The notes: generated by a model not told the origin, from the sequence alone. 14,256 nucleotides of DNA from Candidatus Methanophaga sp. GoMg3.2 (GCA_013180565.1 QBUN01000393.1:1-14256); one strand, 5' to 3'; shown: positions 1 through 7,598, counted from the stretch's first letter. Program-made: numbers and translations.

Positions 1-45
1 GAACATAGTTGGTTTTACCCGCTTATAACTACGTCTAAAAATTAA

Positions 46-246
46 GTTGTAGAGAGACTAGGTTCAAATTACATTCATGTTCATCATGTCATTCCGCTTT
101 CGGAAATTAAAGAAGAATATGAAATTGATCCTATAAATGATTTAAAACCGTTGTGTGCGAATTGTCATGCAATGATTCATAGATTTTCAACACCACTAAC
201 TATTGATGAATTAAGAAGAACATTACAGGGGGATGACGATTTCTGA
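46..246 (+). pseudogene. HNH endonuclease, C-terminal remnant
   Basis: Reading the first frame from about position 70 gives YIHVHHVIPLSEI, followed after a spacer by LCANCHAMIH. This is the second half of an HNH nuclease fold: the catalytic His-His pair and the C-x2-C-H zinc/metal end. A TAA at 43-45 interrupts the frame, and the other two forward frames are also closed within the first 30 bases. No ATG, GTG or TTG lies between that stop and the HVHH motif, so the N-terminal half with the first Cys pair is missing or out of frame. The frame ends at TGA 244-246 and overlaps the Vsr start by 14 bases, which suggests the two were translated together. HNH genes of this type sit beside Vsr and cytosine methyltransferase genes in restriction loci. 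It could instead be intact upstream with a sequencing error here. Confidence 0.75.
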
Positions 247-664
247 TATTTATTCTATTGATAAACGTAGTGACATAATGTCAAAAGTTCGACAAGAAGG
301 AACTAAAGCAGAAATACTTATCAGGAGATTTTTATTTCCCCATGGATTCAGATATCGAAAGAACGACAAACGATATCCAGGTAAACCAGATATTGTTTTA
401 CCAAAATACAGAATGATAATATTTGTACACGGTTGTTTTTGGCATGGGCATGTGAACTGTAAAGCTGCCGAGCTGCCTAAAACAAATACTGATTTCTGGA
501 AAAAGAAGATTTCGGAAAATATAGCTCGTGACCAAAAAAATATTGAAACATTGAGAAAAGAAGGTTGGAACGTGATTACAATCTGGCAGTGTGAAATTGA
601 AATTAAAAATAAAAGAAAGGCAAGATTGGATTTATTACTCGAAGAAATTATAAATAGACGATGA
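233..664 (+). CDS. vsr: Very short patch repair (Vsr) endonuclease
   Basis: A 143-residue protein matching the Vsr family over its full length. Vsr nicks DNA 5' of the T in T:G mismatches that arise by deamination of 5-methylcytosine, starting short-patch repair. Visible motifs: SDIMSKVRQEGTKAE near the N-terminus; PGKPDIV with the metal-binding Asp at 53; FVHGCFWHGHVNC at 64-76, holding the catalytic His66 and His71 and zinc ligands Cys68, His73 and Cys76; then FWKKKI and GWNVITIWQCE with the last zinc Cys at 120. Spacing follows E. coli Vsr (Asp51, His64, His69, Cys66, His71, Cys73, Cys117), so the enzyme should be active. The start overlaps the HNH remnant upstream. A cognate 5-methylcytosine methyltransferase would be expected but is not in the window. 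Some homologues may act as nicking restriction enzymes instead. Confidence 0.95.
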   Translation: MTISDIYSIDKRSDIMSKVRQEGTKAEILIRRFLFPHGFRYRKNDKRYPGKPDIVLPKYRMIIFVHGCFWHGHVNCKAAELPKTNTDFWKKKISENIARDQKNIETLRKEGWNVITIWQCEIEIKNKRKARLDLLLEEIINRR

Positions 665-759
665 GAGTTGTTTCGATTTTAAAGGCAACCTTTGCAGAAA
701 ATGAATGATATATGATATGAAAGGACATTTGATAATCAGATATAACTGAAATTTAACAG

Positions 760-1110
760 ATGATAAATGAAAAAATGGATAAGGGCATGGACTTTACAGG
801 CACTTGGCATATCTATGAAAGGGGAGCATGGGATGAGGATTATTTTAACATGGCAGTGCAGGCTTATATCAGGATAGATCCCAACACTCTTGGAGTTTTC
901 CAATTTGGTTTAGTTCCAGGCGTTATAGATGGAAAACTTGTTGATTATGCAGATGGAGAAAGGTTTGAATTTACTTGGGCGGGAAACGATGAATGCGATC
1001 CCACCTGTGGTAGTGGTTGGATTAGAATACTCGAGGAAAACTTCTTAGAGGGCAAATTTAGAATTTACTTAGGAGACGATTCTACTTTTTTAGCAAGAAG
1101 AGCAAAGTAA
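760..1110 (+). CDS. Small conserved-looking protein, function unknown
   Basis: A 116-residue, acidic protein with many aromatic residues and glycines and no signal peptide or membrane helix. The core runs from MDFTGTWHIYE (residue 10) through FEFTWAGNDECDP (69-81) and GSGWI to FRIYLGDDSTFLARR near the end, a pattern that suggests a small beta-rich fold. It resembles small uncharacterised proteins seen in many prokaryotes, but I cannot attach a function. Three in-frame ATGs (760, 775, 787) precede the core; 787 gives the most natural N-terminus (MDFTGTW). No clear ribosome binding site decides between them. Its stop is followed at once, in the same frame, by the N-terminal fragment of a decayed radical SAM gene. 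A neighbour with that much damage suggests the strip has been rearranged. Confidence 0.75.
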   Translation: MINEKMDKGMDFTGTWHIYERGAWDEDYFNMAVQAYIRIDPNTLGVFQFGLVPGVIDGKLVDYADGERFEFTWAGNDECDPTCGSGWIRILEENFLEGKFRIYLGDDSTFLARRAK

Positions 1111-1537
1111 TCTCATGGTTGCATTTTAAGATGTCCCACCTGCCAGAACTGGGCTATTGCTTATAAAAGCGTTGGAACTTGATACGTTTATCGGAATCAC
1201 CGGGATACGAGATCGGGAATTAGCGAAGAAACTTTTGGATAACGAATGGAAAGCTGTTAAATATCTTATAGAGAACGCTGATAAGATGTTCATTGGTATT
1301 GGCATACCCTACAACGAGGCATTAATATCGCTTGATGAGGTGTATCAAATAGGAGAGCGGATAGCCGGGTGGTCGCCTGATGTTCAGGTCTGTGCCATAG
1401 ATTACAGACCTGCATTCAGGAGGATGGAGATAAGAAAACCGAATTATGATGATATGCAGCGGGTGAAAAGGGGTTTGGCGGATAGCGGTCTTCGTTGTGT
1501 GATTTGTCAAACGGAGTTTGGGATAATAGGTCCATAG
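1111..1537 (+). pseudogene. Radical SAM protein remnant, internal deletion and frame change
   Basis: Two pieces of one protein family are seen in two frames. From 1114 the first frame reads HGCILRCPTCQNW, a C-x3-C-x2-C iron-sulfur motif of the radical SAM type related to pyruvate-formate-lyase activating enzymes. It then stops at TGA after about 10 more codons. From about 1157 the second frame reads IKALELDTFIGITGI, followed by YLIENADKMFIGIGIPYNEALISLDEV, VQVCAIDYRPAFRRMEI and VICQTEFGIIGP, the typical C-terminal half of the same family. The segment between the cluster motif and the second half (in relatives roughly 80-110 residues including the GGEP region) is missing. A TAA (1108-1110) directly precedes the first piece, so the N-terminus is gone too. 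The SAM-binding core cannot form, so this is a relic. The nominal TTG start at 1157 is not a real gene start. Confidence 0.85.
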
Positions 1538-1544
1538 TCTTATA

Positions 1545-1724
1545 CTATTTCAAGAGAGCGCGAAAGATCTCGGGGCACAAAAGTTCAAAGATCGAAGAAT
1601 CTTGTAACAATTCCAATACCGCCGCGAGAGCGCCATCTTCTTGCTTTATCCCTCTTACGGGTTCGCATAAGTCACATATACCGCCCCTATCAAATACCCT
1701 CTCTCTGTATCTATGAAAACCCTT
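1545..1724 (-). pseudogene. Unidentified open stretch without start codon, likely gene remnant
   Basis: The minus strand is open for 59 codons between a TAA at 1725-1727 and a TAG at 1545-1547. It reads like real protein: YRERVFDRGGICDLCEPV, then GIKQEDGALAAVLELL, then FELLCPEIFRALL. There is a Cys-x2-Cys pair and an amphipathic helical end. No ATG or GTG is present in frame and the first TTG comes only at about codon 37. Its first codons overlap the last codons of the NFACT/RqcH gene in a different frame. I do not recognise the family. It could be the tail of a gene truncated by insertion of this junction, or chance; the plus strand here contains no convincing gene either. Confidence 0.35.
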
Positions 1725-3606
1725 TTATCCTCGACTTACCAGGCGGTAAAAGACTCAATATCTTCTCTTGCATTACTATTTGCTTAACCTCATCTTTGTT
1801 TTCCGCGTGGTCAACAAAGAATCTCATAATTTCCTTTGAAAGCGCATTTTTATCAGTATCGTCGCCCGGCTCGAGCTCTACGAAAATATCTAATTTGTCC
1901 TTTTGTGAACAAGGGCATGCAACCAGCCGATGTTTTTCGATACCGATACACAGTCCTAATGCAGCCTTAAAATACTTCCTCTTCCCTCGTACCATAAAAC
2001 TTCCTTTCTTTATATACTCTCCAGAAGGCGGTGTCTTACTCACCTGCTCGCCCAGAACGCAATAGCATTCACCCTCATAGAACCCATATTTCCATAGATT
2101 GGAATAAGAAGCGGCAAATTGCGCTATTTCCTTTAGCCCTGACTCGGATATTTCTTTACCTCCCGCTTTCGCTATTACCACCGGTGCACCCTCCGCCTGC
2201 GTATGGAAGAAAAGGTCATTGGGTTCCATATACTTCTTCGCCAGTATCTCATTGGTAGTTGCGTCCTTCCCACCAACCACAAGAAAACCATCTGAAGTCT
2301 CAAACCATCTAAACTTCTCATACCATTCCTCCTTCTCAGTCCGCACTTCTTTTTTCGTTGGTATCAACTCCTCTTCTATACGTACTTCCTTCTCCTTCTC
2401 TGTCCTTATCTTCTCCTTCGTCATCTCTATCGCAGGCTCGACCCCTTCTCTCTTCTTCCTGAATACCTTCGCCTTATCATAATAGGCACCCGCATTCTTA
2501 TGCAAAGAAACAGAAGTATCAATCTCAAGCGAGATGTCGGTGTCTGGTAGTGTTAGCGTAACAACCTTCCTTTTTTTACCTGGCTCCTGTAGCATCTCCT
2601 CTAGCTCGAGATAGTGGGCGTAGATCATATCGCCCTTTTTTGTGCTCTCTGCCTCTTTTAGTTTGAATTTATGGAGTGCTTCAAGCTGCTCATTCAAAAT
2701 CCGTTCATATTTGCCTATTACCGTATCGTGTTCAGACTTTGCTTGCTCTTCCACTACTTCTGCTATTTGCGTGGTGAAGTACTCGTCTGCAGCATCATTA
2801 AGAGACGGGAAAAACTGCTTCTCTTTGTTCTCATAGCGGCTTAACTCAAACGGGACAAAATCAATCTTATCTTCTCCTTCTAGCACTATGTGCGCTTTCA
2901 GCGTGGATTGGTCATTTGTTATTATCGGCTCGAATAGGGTGTGTATAGTCTCATGAATAGCGTTTATTTCAGTTGCTGTGAGTTCCTCAGCCCGCCTCCT
3001 TCTGTCTATTCCCGCCTTCGCACACACTTCTTCCGCATATAGACCACCGAAACTCAGCTCTGAAGCAAGAACACTTGCTATATCTTTATCCTGCTTGCAG
3101 AGATCCATCAAATCGGATTCGCTCATTGTCAATGGATTTGCTCTTGAAGGCGGGCGCTCATACTTCTCGCCCACTTTTATCTTCCGAGACGCAAAGCTCT
3201 TTCTTCTTAATGGCAACAAGATAGTCCCATCTTCGTCAACAACCACTATGTTACCCCTTGGAAGCAACTCAACTATCAAACGGAGCTTTTTATCCCACCG
3301 CTCTATCGTTATCTCCACTATCCTATCAAAGTCAAGTTGCCGTATTTGGGCGATTCTGGCGCCACTGAGATGCTTCCTGAGGTACATTGCGAAATTAGAC
3401 GGCATTCTCGGCGAAGCCCTTTTATATTTAGTGAGATGTATTTTCTTCCCCGCTTCGATAATCAAATCAAGTGAGCCCTTGTGATGCAATTTTAGCCTTA
3501 TCTCTTCTCTACCCGGTTGATATGCTTTCACGAGTCGTGCACCTAATAGCTCTTGTAATTCAATAACGATGGCCGCTATGTCCACACTGCTCATTGATTC
3601 TTTCAT
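1711..3606 (-). CDS. rqcH: Archaeal RqcH/NFACT ribosome quality-control protein
   Basis: Homologue of bacterial RqcH and eukaryotic Rqc2/NEMF, which bind the stalled large ribosomal subunit and recruit tRNA-Ala to tag the trapped nascent chain. Counting from a GTG at 3615, residues 10-230 form the NFACT-N domain. The DFDRIVEI segment supplies Asp97-Arg98, at the same place as the tRNA-binding Asp97-Arg98 of Bacillus RqcH. Residues 210-345 are the central HhH/coiled-coil arm and 380-430 a highly charged coiled coil. Residues 432-560 are the NFACT-R domain with EPNDLFFHTQAEGAPVVI, and the end has LLPPGKSRI. I prefer the ATG at 3606 (MKESMSSVDIAA); the ATG at 3594 is the other option. A TATA-like TTTTAAAC at about 3635-3643 lies 49 bases or less below PAN. 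Length is normal for archaea. Confidence 0.93.
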   Translation of the reverse strand: MKESMSSVDIAAIVIELQELLGARLVKAYQPGREEIRLKLHHKGSLDLIIEAGKKIHLTKYKRASPRMPSNFAMYLRKHLSGARIAQIRQLDFDRIVEITIERWDKKLRLIVELLPRGNIVVVDEDGTILLPLRRKSFASRKIKVGEKYERPPSRANPLTMSESDLMDLCKQDKDIASVLASELSFGGLYAEEVCAKAGIDRRRRAEELTATEINAIHETIHTLFEPIITNDQSTLKAHIVLEGEDKIDFVPFELSRYENKEKQFFPSLNDAADEYFTTQIAEVVEEQAKSEHDTVIGKYERILNEQLEALHKFKLKEAESTKKGDMIYAHYLELEEMLQEPGKKRKVVTLTLPDTDISLEIDTSVSLHKNAGAYYDKAKVFRKKREGVEPAIEMTKEKIRTEKEKEVRIEEELIPTKKEVRTEKEEWYEKFRWFETSDGFLVVGGKDATTNEILAKKYMEPNDLFFHTQAEGAPVVIAKAGGKEISESGLKEIAQFAASYSNLWKYGFYEGECYCVLGEQVSKTPPSGEYIKKGSFMVRGKRKYFKAALGLCIGIEKHRLVACPCSQKDKLDIFVELEPGDDTDKNALSKEIMRFFVDHAENKDEVKQIVMQEKILSLLPPGKSRIKGFS

Positions 3607-3633
3607 TAAATACACGTTCCCAAAAGAGAAAAG

Positions 3634-3644
3634 GGTTTAAAACA
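3634..3644 (-). promoter_or_regulatory. Possible TATA box for rqcH
   Basis: In the 49-base gap between PAN and rqcH the minus strand reads GTTTTAAACCC, about 30 bases above the preferred ATG at 3606. That spacing would give a transcript that starts close to the start codon. It is weak evidence, since rqcH may also be read through from PAN. Confidence 0.3.
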
Positions 3645-3664
3645 AAACCAAGCAAGAAAGGGTA

Positions 3665-4897
3665 TTATGCGAACATTTCACCCGGCACCTTAGGACCTGT
3701 ATAAACCCTATGCGCGTCACCCATAATCTTCTTTATTGCTTGCTCAAAGTCTTCCATAGCTATTGCTTTCTTATCCCATTTTACAGCAAGCATGCCTGCT
3801 TCGATACATACTGCCTTTATATCCGCGCCAGTGGCATTTTCTGTAAGGCCTGCCAAAATATCTATATCTACGTCCTTCTTTAACTTCATCTTAGCTGTAT
3901 GTATCCGGAATATCTCCTTCCTGCCTTCCCTATCCGGTTTAGGTATTTCTATGATGCGGTCAAATCGTCCAGGGCGAAGCAAAGCAGAGTCGAGAATATC
4001 AGGTCTATTTGTTGCTCCTATTATTCGCACATCTCCTCTCTGATCGAAACCGTCTATCTCAGCTAAAAGTTGCATCATCGTGCGCTGCACTTCACGCTCT
4101 CCTGTCGTGCCATCTTCCAGTCTCCGAGCCGCTATCGCATCTATCTCATCAATAAACACTATGGATGGCGCTTTCTCCTCTGCTAACTCAAAAAGCTCCC
4201 GTACCATCCTTGCACCTTCCCCTATGTATTTCTGCACTAATTCTGAGCCAACGACCCGTATAAACGTGGCGGCGGTACGATTTGCCGCGGATTTCGCAAG
4301 CAATGTTTTCCCGGTGCCCGGCGCACCAACCAGGAGAACACCCTTTGGTGGTTCCACACCTATACGTTCAAACATCTTTGGTTTTGTCAGTGGTAGCTCT
4401 ACCACTTCCCTTATCTCCTCTATCTGCTTATTCAACCCGCCTATTATCTCATAGCCCACATCTGGTGATTCTATTACTTCCATACCATATACCGCAGGGT
4501 CTTTTGCAGAGGGGAGCACACTCACTACCGCTAGCGATTGTTGATTCATGCCTACCTGAGCGCCCGGAACAACTTCTTTTGTGTCTATAAACTGCGAGTA
4601 ATTTACAACGAATTTAGGGCCCGTGCTGCTCTTTACTACCATCCTTTTATTGTCTATTACCTCTACAACAGTGCCTATAATAAGCGGTGATGCGCGCAAC
4701 TTTTCCAGTTCTGATCTTAACTTCCTTACATCGCGCTCATATTGCATTCGCATCGCTTCGTAATCTCTTCCCCCCTCCTCTATCTGCGCTAGCTGCCCTT
4801 TCAGTCCATAGTTCACTTCCTCTAACTGCTTTATCCGGTCCAGGAGGAATCGCGAATATTCATCGCCCGCTGGTGCACTGCCACTGCTTGCTTTCAT
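3665..4897 (-). CDS. pan: Proteasome-activating nucleotidase (PAN), AAA+ unfoldase
   Basis: A 410-residue hexameric ATPase that unfolds proteins and feeds them into the archaeal 20S proteasome. Domain order: N-terminal coiled coil (about 15-70); OB domain (about 71-130) with [20 protein letters not shown]+ domain from about 145. Motifs: Walker A GAPGTGKT (191-198), pore loop KYIGEGAR (223-230), Walker B IVFIDE (246-251), sensor GATNRPD (295-300), arginine-finger region LLRPGRFDR (306-314). The last residues are GEMFA, so the proteasome-docking HbYX tail is present only as Met-Phe-Ala, with Phe in place of Tyr. ATG at 4897 is the natural start and gives full family length. It is divergent from MBF1 and followed 49 bases later by rqcH in the same direction. 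Confidence 0.97.
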   Translation of the reverse strand: MKASSGSAPAGDEYSRFLLDRIKQLEEVNYGLKGQLAQIEEGGRDYEAMRMQYERDVRKLRSELEKLRASPLIIGTVVEVIDNKRMVVKSSTGPKFVVNYSQFIDTKEVVPGAQVGMNQQSLAVVSVLPSAKDPAVYGMEVIESPDVGYEIIGGLNKQIEEIREVVELPLTKPKMFERIGVEPPKGVLLVGAPGTGKTLLAKSAANRTAATFIRVVGSELVQKYIGEGARMVRELFELAEEKAPSIVFIDEIDAIAARRLEDGTTGEREVQRTMMQLLAEIDGFDQRGDVRIIGATNRPDILDSALLRPGRFDRIIEIPKPDREGRKEIFRIHTAKMKLKKDVDIDILAGLTENATGADIKAVCIEAGMLAVKWDKKAIAMEDFEQAIKKIMGDAHRVYTGPKVPGEMFA

Positions 4898-4906
4898 TTT
4901 AACACT

Positions 4907-4940
4907 AATATTTACTTCTTCTCTTTGTATTATATATACT
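4907..4940. promoter_or_regulatory. Divergent promoter region between PAN and MBF1
   Basis: The 52 bases between the two start codons contain TATATATA (4931-4938) inside a longer AT run. On the minus strand its centre is about 37 bases above the PAN ATG, a good archaeal spacing for a short leader. For MBF1 the same box is only about 16 bases from the ATG, too near, so the AATATTTA at 4908-4914 is the better candidate. Neither start has a convincing ribosome binding site, so leaderless or near-leaderless mRNAs are likely. Confidence 0.55.
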
Positions 4941-4949
4941 TGACGTAAA

Positions 4950-5333
4950 ATGACAGAGTGTGAAGTGTGTGGTGCGGAAATAAAAGGTGCGGCACAATAT
5001 GTGGTAATAGGCGACTCAAAGCTGCGGGTATGTAAAGCGTGTGCACACTATGGTACCGTTGTAGTGGAAAATAAGAACGTAATGGCTGGACCGGTGGCAC
5101 ATGCAAAGGCTAATAGCCGCTTATATGAGCAGATGAACCATGATCTGGAAGTGGAAGTAGAGGAGGATTACGGAAGAAAGCTAAAAGAAGCGAGGGAAAA
5201 AGCAGGGCTAAAACAGACGGAACTCGCAAATCGAATAAATGAAAAGCAATCGTTACTGCGGAAGATAGAAAACGAGGAGATAGTACCAAGTGACGAGGTA
5301 ATGCGGAAAATAAAGCGTGTTCTCAATCTTTGA
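4950..5333 (+). CDS. Archaeal multiprotein bridging factor 1 (MBF1)
   Basis: A 127-residue protein with the two-domain layout of archaeal MBF1. An N-terminal zinc ribbon has Cys4-x2-Cys7 (CEVC) and Cys28-x2-Cys31 (CKAC). An acidic linker follows, then a Cro/C1-type helix-turn-helix at about 73-127: [20 protein letters not shown], then [21 protein letters not shown]. In eukaryotes MBF1 bridges activators and TBP and also prevents frameshifting on collided ribosomes; the archaeal protein is linked to translation and stress. The ATG at 4950 puts the first zinc Cys at residue 4, as expected. Its placement next to PAN and rqcH fits a translation/protein quality-control neighbourhood. The stop is 4 bases from that of the convergent membrane gene. 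Confidence 0.93.
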   Translation: MTECEVCGAEIKGAAQYVVIGDSKLRVCKACAHYGTVVVENKNVMAGPVAHAKANSRLYEQMNHDLEVEVEEDYGRKLKEAREKAGLKQTELANRINEKQSLLRKIENEEIVPSDEVMRKIKRVLNL

Positions 5334-5337
5334 CTCT

Positions 5338-5778
5338 CTATTGCTCGGATAGCGGTCTTAACAGGCTGAGGAGAATCATGCTTACAATCATGCATATTGC
5401 CAACGCGGATATGAAGGACCCAAATCCGCCTATTAATTCAAACCCATCATAATATATCATGAGCTTCACACCGCAGATAATTGCAACGAGTGCGAAAGTT
5501 GCGCAGATAGCGAGAAATAGGCCTTTAATAAGTGATTTTAAATTATCTTTCTCTTTACTCTTCTCTTTACCTCGCGATTCGTAAAACACAACGAAGATAA
5601 TGAAATTAATGGCGAAAATCAACAAAAGGTAAGGTCCCGGAATGGGATTTCCTTCCTTTGAGAAGAAGATCAAGCCAAAAGCTATGTAAAGCATGAGAAA
5701 AGCAAGTGCAGTTGATAGAATAAGCGTTTTCTGGTATCTCTTATATTCACTCCCTTTTATTTTTGCTTTTATGCTCAT
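5338..5778 (-). CDS. Four-helix integral membrane protein, function unknown
   Basis: A 146-residue protein with four predicted membrane helices at about 18-39, 49-66, 84-107 and 117-140. A basic N-terminus (MSIKAKIKGSEYKRYQK) and a charged loop of Lys/Glu (69-81, SRGKEKSKEKDN) separate the helix pairs; by the positive-inside rule both are probably cytoplasmic. The end is short (LLRPLSEQ). There are no catalytic motifs and I do not recognise the family. It lies 93 bases below the radical SAM gene in the same direction, and CTTTATA-like elements on the minus strand at about 5788-5813 could give it its own promoter. It converges on MBF1 with only a 4-base gap, so the two transcripts must overlap at their ends. 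Confidence 0.8.
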   Translation of the reverse strand: MSIKAKIKGSEYKRYQKTLILSTALAFLMLYIAFGLIFFSKEGNPIPGPYLLLIFAINFIIFVVFYESRGKEKSKEKDNLKSLIKGLFLAICATFALVAIICGVKLMIYYDGFELIGGFGSFISALAICMIVSMILLSLLRPLSEQ

Positions 5779-5871
5779 CTTTGTATCTTTATAAAAAGAG
5801 AAGGTATAAAGAAAGCTTGTGTTTGTGAAAACCTGTTTAATCCTGTTGTTAGCGAAACAATTACAAACCGG

Positions 5872-6873
5872 CTAAACTATGGTTGAATCAAACAGCAAAT
5901 CGTTGTATTTTAGTAATTCTTGCCATACCGCTTTGCATTCGCAATCGGGCTGGCGTTCTAACACGGTCAAATCCTGTGTTATATTGAATTCCTTCACTGT
6001 TTCTTTTATCTCATGGTCGCACTTACCACAGTTATGCGGTCCTCTTTTATGTCCCGCGCCCACGGGATCGGACGTCACTGTGATGTCCCTTCTCTTAATC
6101 GCCTTTATCGCCTCTACGGCACTCCATAGCCACGGTGGTCTATAATATCCCCGTTTCCACAAATTCTCTAAAACAGTGTATTTTTGCACATTACATAGGT
6201 TCAACGAGATTGTAGAACTGTACGGTGTGACGAGCTCAGCGGATCTTATAACGTCTCTTATTGCTTTCTTCTCGGATACAAACGGTGGTTTAAGCAGGAG
6301 ATATGTCTTTACTGTCGCACCGCACTCCATCACGATCTTCGACGCTGTTCTATAATTGTCGAACGAGAAACCTTTGTTTATGTACTTCGACCTGATGAAA
6401 TCATCGGCCGTTTCTAAGCCAATAGCGAGCTCGAGATGCGCAACACCTTTCAAATCCGCGATTTTAGCCGCGGTTATAAACTCGGGTCTCGTCTCCACTA
6501 TTAGCTTCTTTATCCTCTTTCTCTTTCTCACTATCGCCGCTATCTCTCTTCTTGTCTCGCTCGGGATCTCTCGCTCGTCGAGGAAGCTGCCGGAAGTGAA
6601 TATCTTGAGCATAAACTCCTCTTCGGGACTGTTTCTTAATGAATGTTCCAGTTGTGCTATGATGTCCGCAGGTGAAACGTCTGCGGATTCTTGCCAGAAG
6701 CCGCACATCGTACATTTCCGCCAATAGCAGCCTGCTGTTCTCAGTATAACTGTCAAAGCGGGTATCGATTTCTGCTCCTCTTTGAAGAAGTCGTAATCGA
6801 GCCATGAAGATACTGGCTTCTTTGGCGAGTTCTTAGCCATATTGGTAGCGGATAAAGGACTGGATTTAACCAT
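5872..6873 (-). CDS. Radical SAM protein of the archaeosine (RaSEA) type
   Basis: A 333-residue protein resembling the TIGR01210-type radical SAM proteins, whose studied archaeal member (RaSEA) works with ArcS to make archaeosine at position 15 of tRNA. The iron-sulfur motif is RTAGCYWRKCTMCGFW, with Cys49, Cys54 and Cys57, a C-x4-C-x2-C spacing. Later parts of the barrel are visible as FTSGSFLDEREIP (GSF in place of GGE), VETRPEFIT, LELAIGLETADDFIR and AYLLLKPPF-like KTYLLLKPPF. The C-terminal part has extra cysteines, GPHNCGKCDHE and DCECKAVW, also a mark of this family. It begins 13 bases after thymidylate kinase, so the two are probably co-transcribed. The ArcS partner and a tRNA-guanine transglycosylase are not in the window. 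ATG 6873 is upstream of a second in-frame ATG at codon 12. Confidence 0.85.
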   Translation of the reverse strand: MVKSSPLSATNMAKNSPKKPVSSWLDYDFFKEEQKSIPALTVILRTAGCYWRKCTMCGFWQESADVSPADIIAQLEHSLRNSPEEEFMLKIFTSGSFLDEREIPSETRREIAAIVRKRKRIKKLIVETRPEFITAAKIADLKGVAHLELAIGLETADDFIRSKYINKGFSFDNYRTASKIVMECGATVKTYLLLKPPFVSEKKAIRDVIRSAELVTPYSSTISLNLCNVQKYTVLENLWKRGYYRPPWLWSAVEAIKAIKRRDITVTSDPVGAGHKRGPHNCGKCDHEIKETVKEFNITQDLTVLERQPDCECKAVWQELLKYNDLLFDSTIV

Positions 6874-6886
6874 TTTTATTACGTAG

Positions 6887-7501
6887 TCAACTCCCCCTTT
6901 TTATTAACTCCTCCAATTTCAAAAGAATTTTTTTGTTTAATAATCCTGGTTCTTCTGTGCCATCCAATTTTATCCAATTCGATGACGGAAACTGTTCTTT
7001 TATTAAACGCTCATAAACATTTACAACTTTCGTGAGAAACTTGGTATTTCCTTCGAATCTATCAACAATACCTTTTTGTTTACTTTTCCTGCGGTACGCA
7101 ATGTCAAGTGGTATCTCAATATAGAAAATAACAGAGGGTAGAGGTAATTGTATCAACTTTGTTACCGCTTTTGCCACTTCATAATCGAAATTATTTGCTG
7201 ATTGATATGCAATAGCGGATAAAAAATATCTGTCCATAATTACAATATGCCCTTTCCGTAGCTTCTGTTTCACCTCTTCTTTGTTTTTTACTATATCTAT
7301 CAGATATAACAAGAACTGTTCGTCACTACTTAAATTCAGTTTTGCCTCAAGAAAACCCTTTATCCGTTTGCCATATTCCGAGTCGTAATCAGGATATGAA
7401 AAATCAGCAACTTTAAATCCCTTTTTTAGTAACTCTTTCTTAAGTAGTTTTGATTGTGTCCTCTTACCAGAACCATCGATTCCTTCAAAATCAATTAGCA
7501 T
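6887..7501 (-). CDS. tmk: Thymidylate kinase
   Basis: A 204-residue kinase that phosphorylates dTMP to dTDP for DNA synthesis. The P-loop is EGIDGSGKRTQ (6-16), with Lys13 and Thr15. The DRY motif that binds the nucleotide is MDRYFLSAIAYQ (89-100). The LID region is RRKSKQKGIVDRFE (137-150), and FYIEIPLDIAYRR precedes it. Length is normal. The start is supported by GGAGAG about 6 bases above the ATG (complement at 7508-7513). It sits between a glycosyltransferase (97 bases upstream) and the radical SAM gene (13 bases downstream), all on the minus strand; the functions are not obviously related. Confidence 0.93.
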   Translation of the reverse strand: MLIDFEGIDGSGKRTQSKLLKKELLKKGFKVADFSYPDYDSEYGKRIKGFLEAKLNLSSDEQFLLYLIDIVKNKEEVKQKLRKGHIVIMDRYFLSAIAYQSANNFDYEVAKAVTKLIQLPLPSVIFYIEIPLDIAYRRKSKQKGIVDRFEGNTKFLTKVVNVYERLIKEQFPSSNWIKLDGTEEPGLLNKKILLKLEELIKRGS

Positions 7502-7507
7502 TCTTTT

Positions 7508-7547
7508 CTCTCCGTTATCATAATTTCACCACTAGAATATATTATTT
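7508..7547 (-). promoter_or_regulatory. Promoter and ribosome binding site of tmk
   Basis: Reading the minus strand, AATAATATATTC (7536-7547) is a TATA-like box about 40 bases above the ATG at 7501. GGAGAG (7508-7513) is a Shine-Dalgarno-like site at proper spacing. This suggests tmk has its own promoter in the 97-base gap below the glycosyltransferase, even though the genes point the same way. Confidence 0.45.
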
Positions 7548-7598
7548 CTTTGATAAATAATGCGTTCTGTACCTTTTTCTTTTTATGCTTGGTTGACT

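Noticed and set aside
675..695. Small hairpin AAAGG-CAA-CCTTT after vsr as a terminator
   Set aside because: Only 5 base pairs and no T run afterwards.
1495..1716. 73-residue plus-strand frame after the radical SAM relic
   Set aside because: Low-complexity Ser-rich reading with no start context; the minus strand reads better here.
2978..3484. 168-residue plus-strand frame opposite rqcH
   Set aside because: Serine-rich shadow of the conserved NFACT-N domain on the minus strand; no family features.
6464..6805. 113-residue minus-strand frame inside the radical SAM gene
   Set aside because: Out-of-frame reading of a gene whose own frame carries the Cys motif and family C-terminus.
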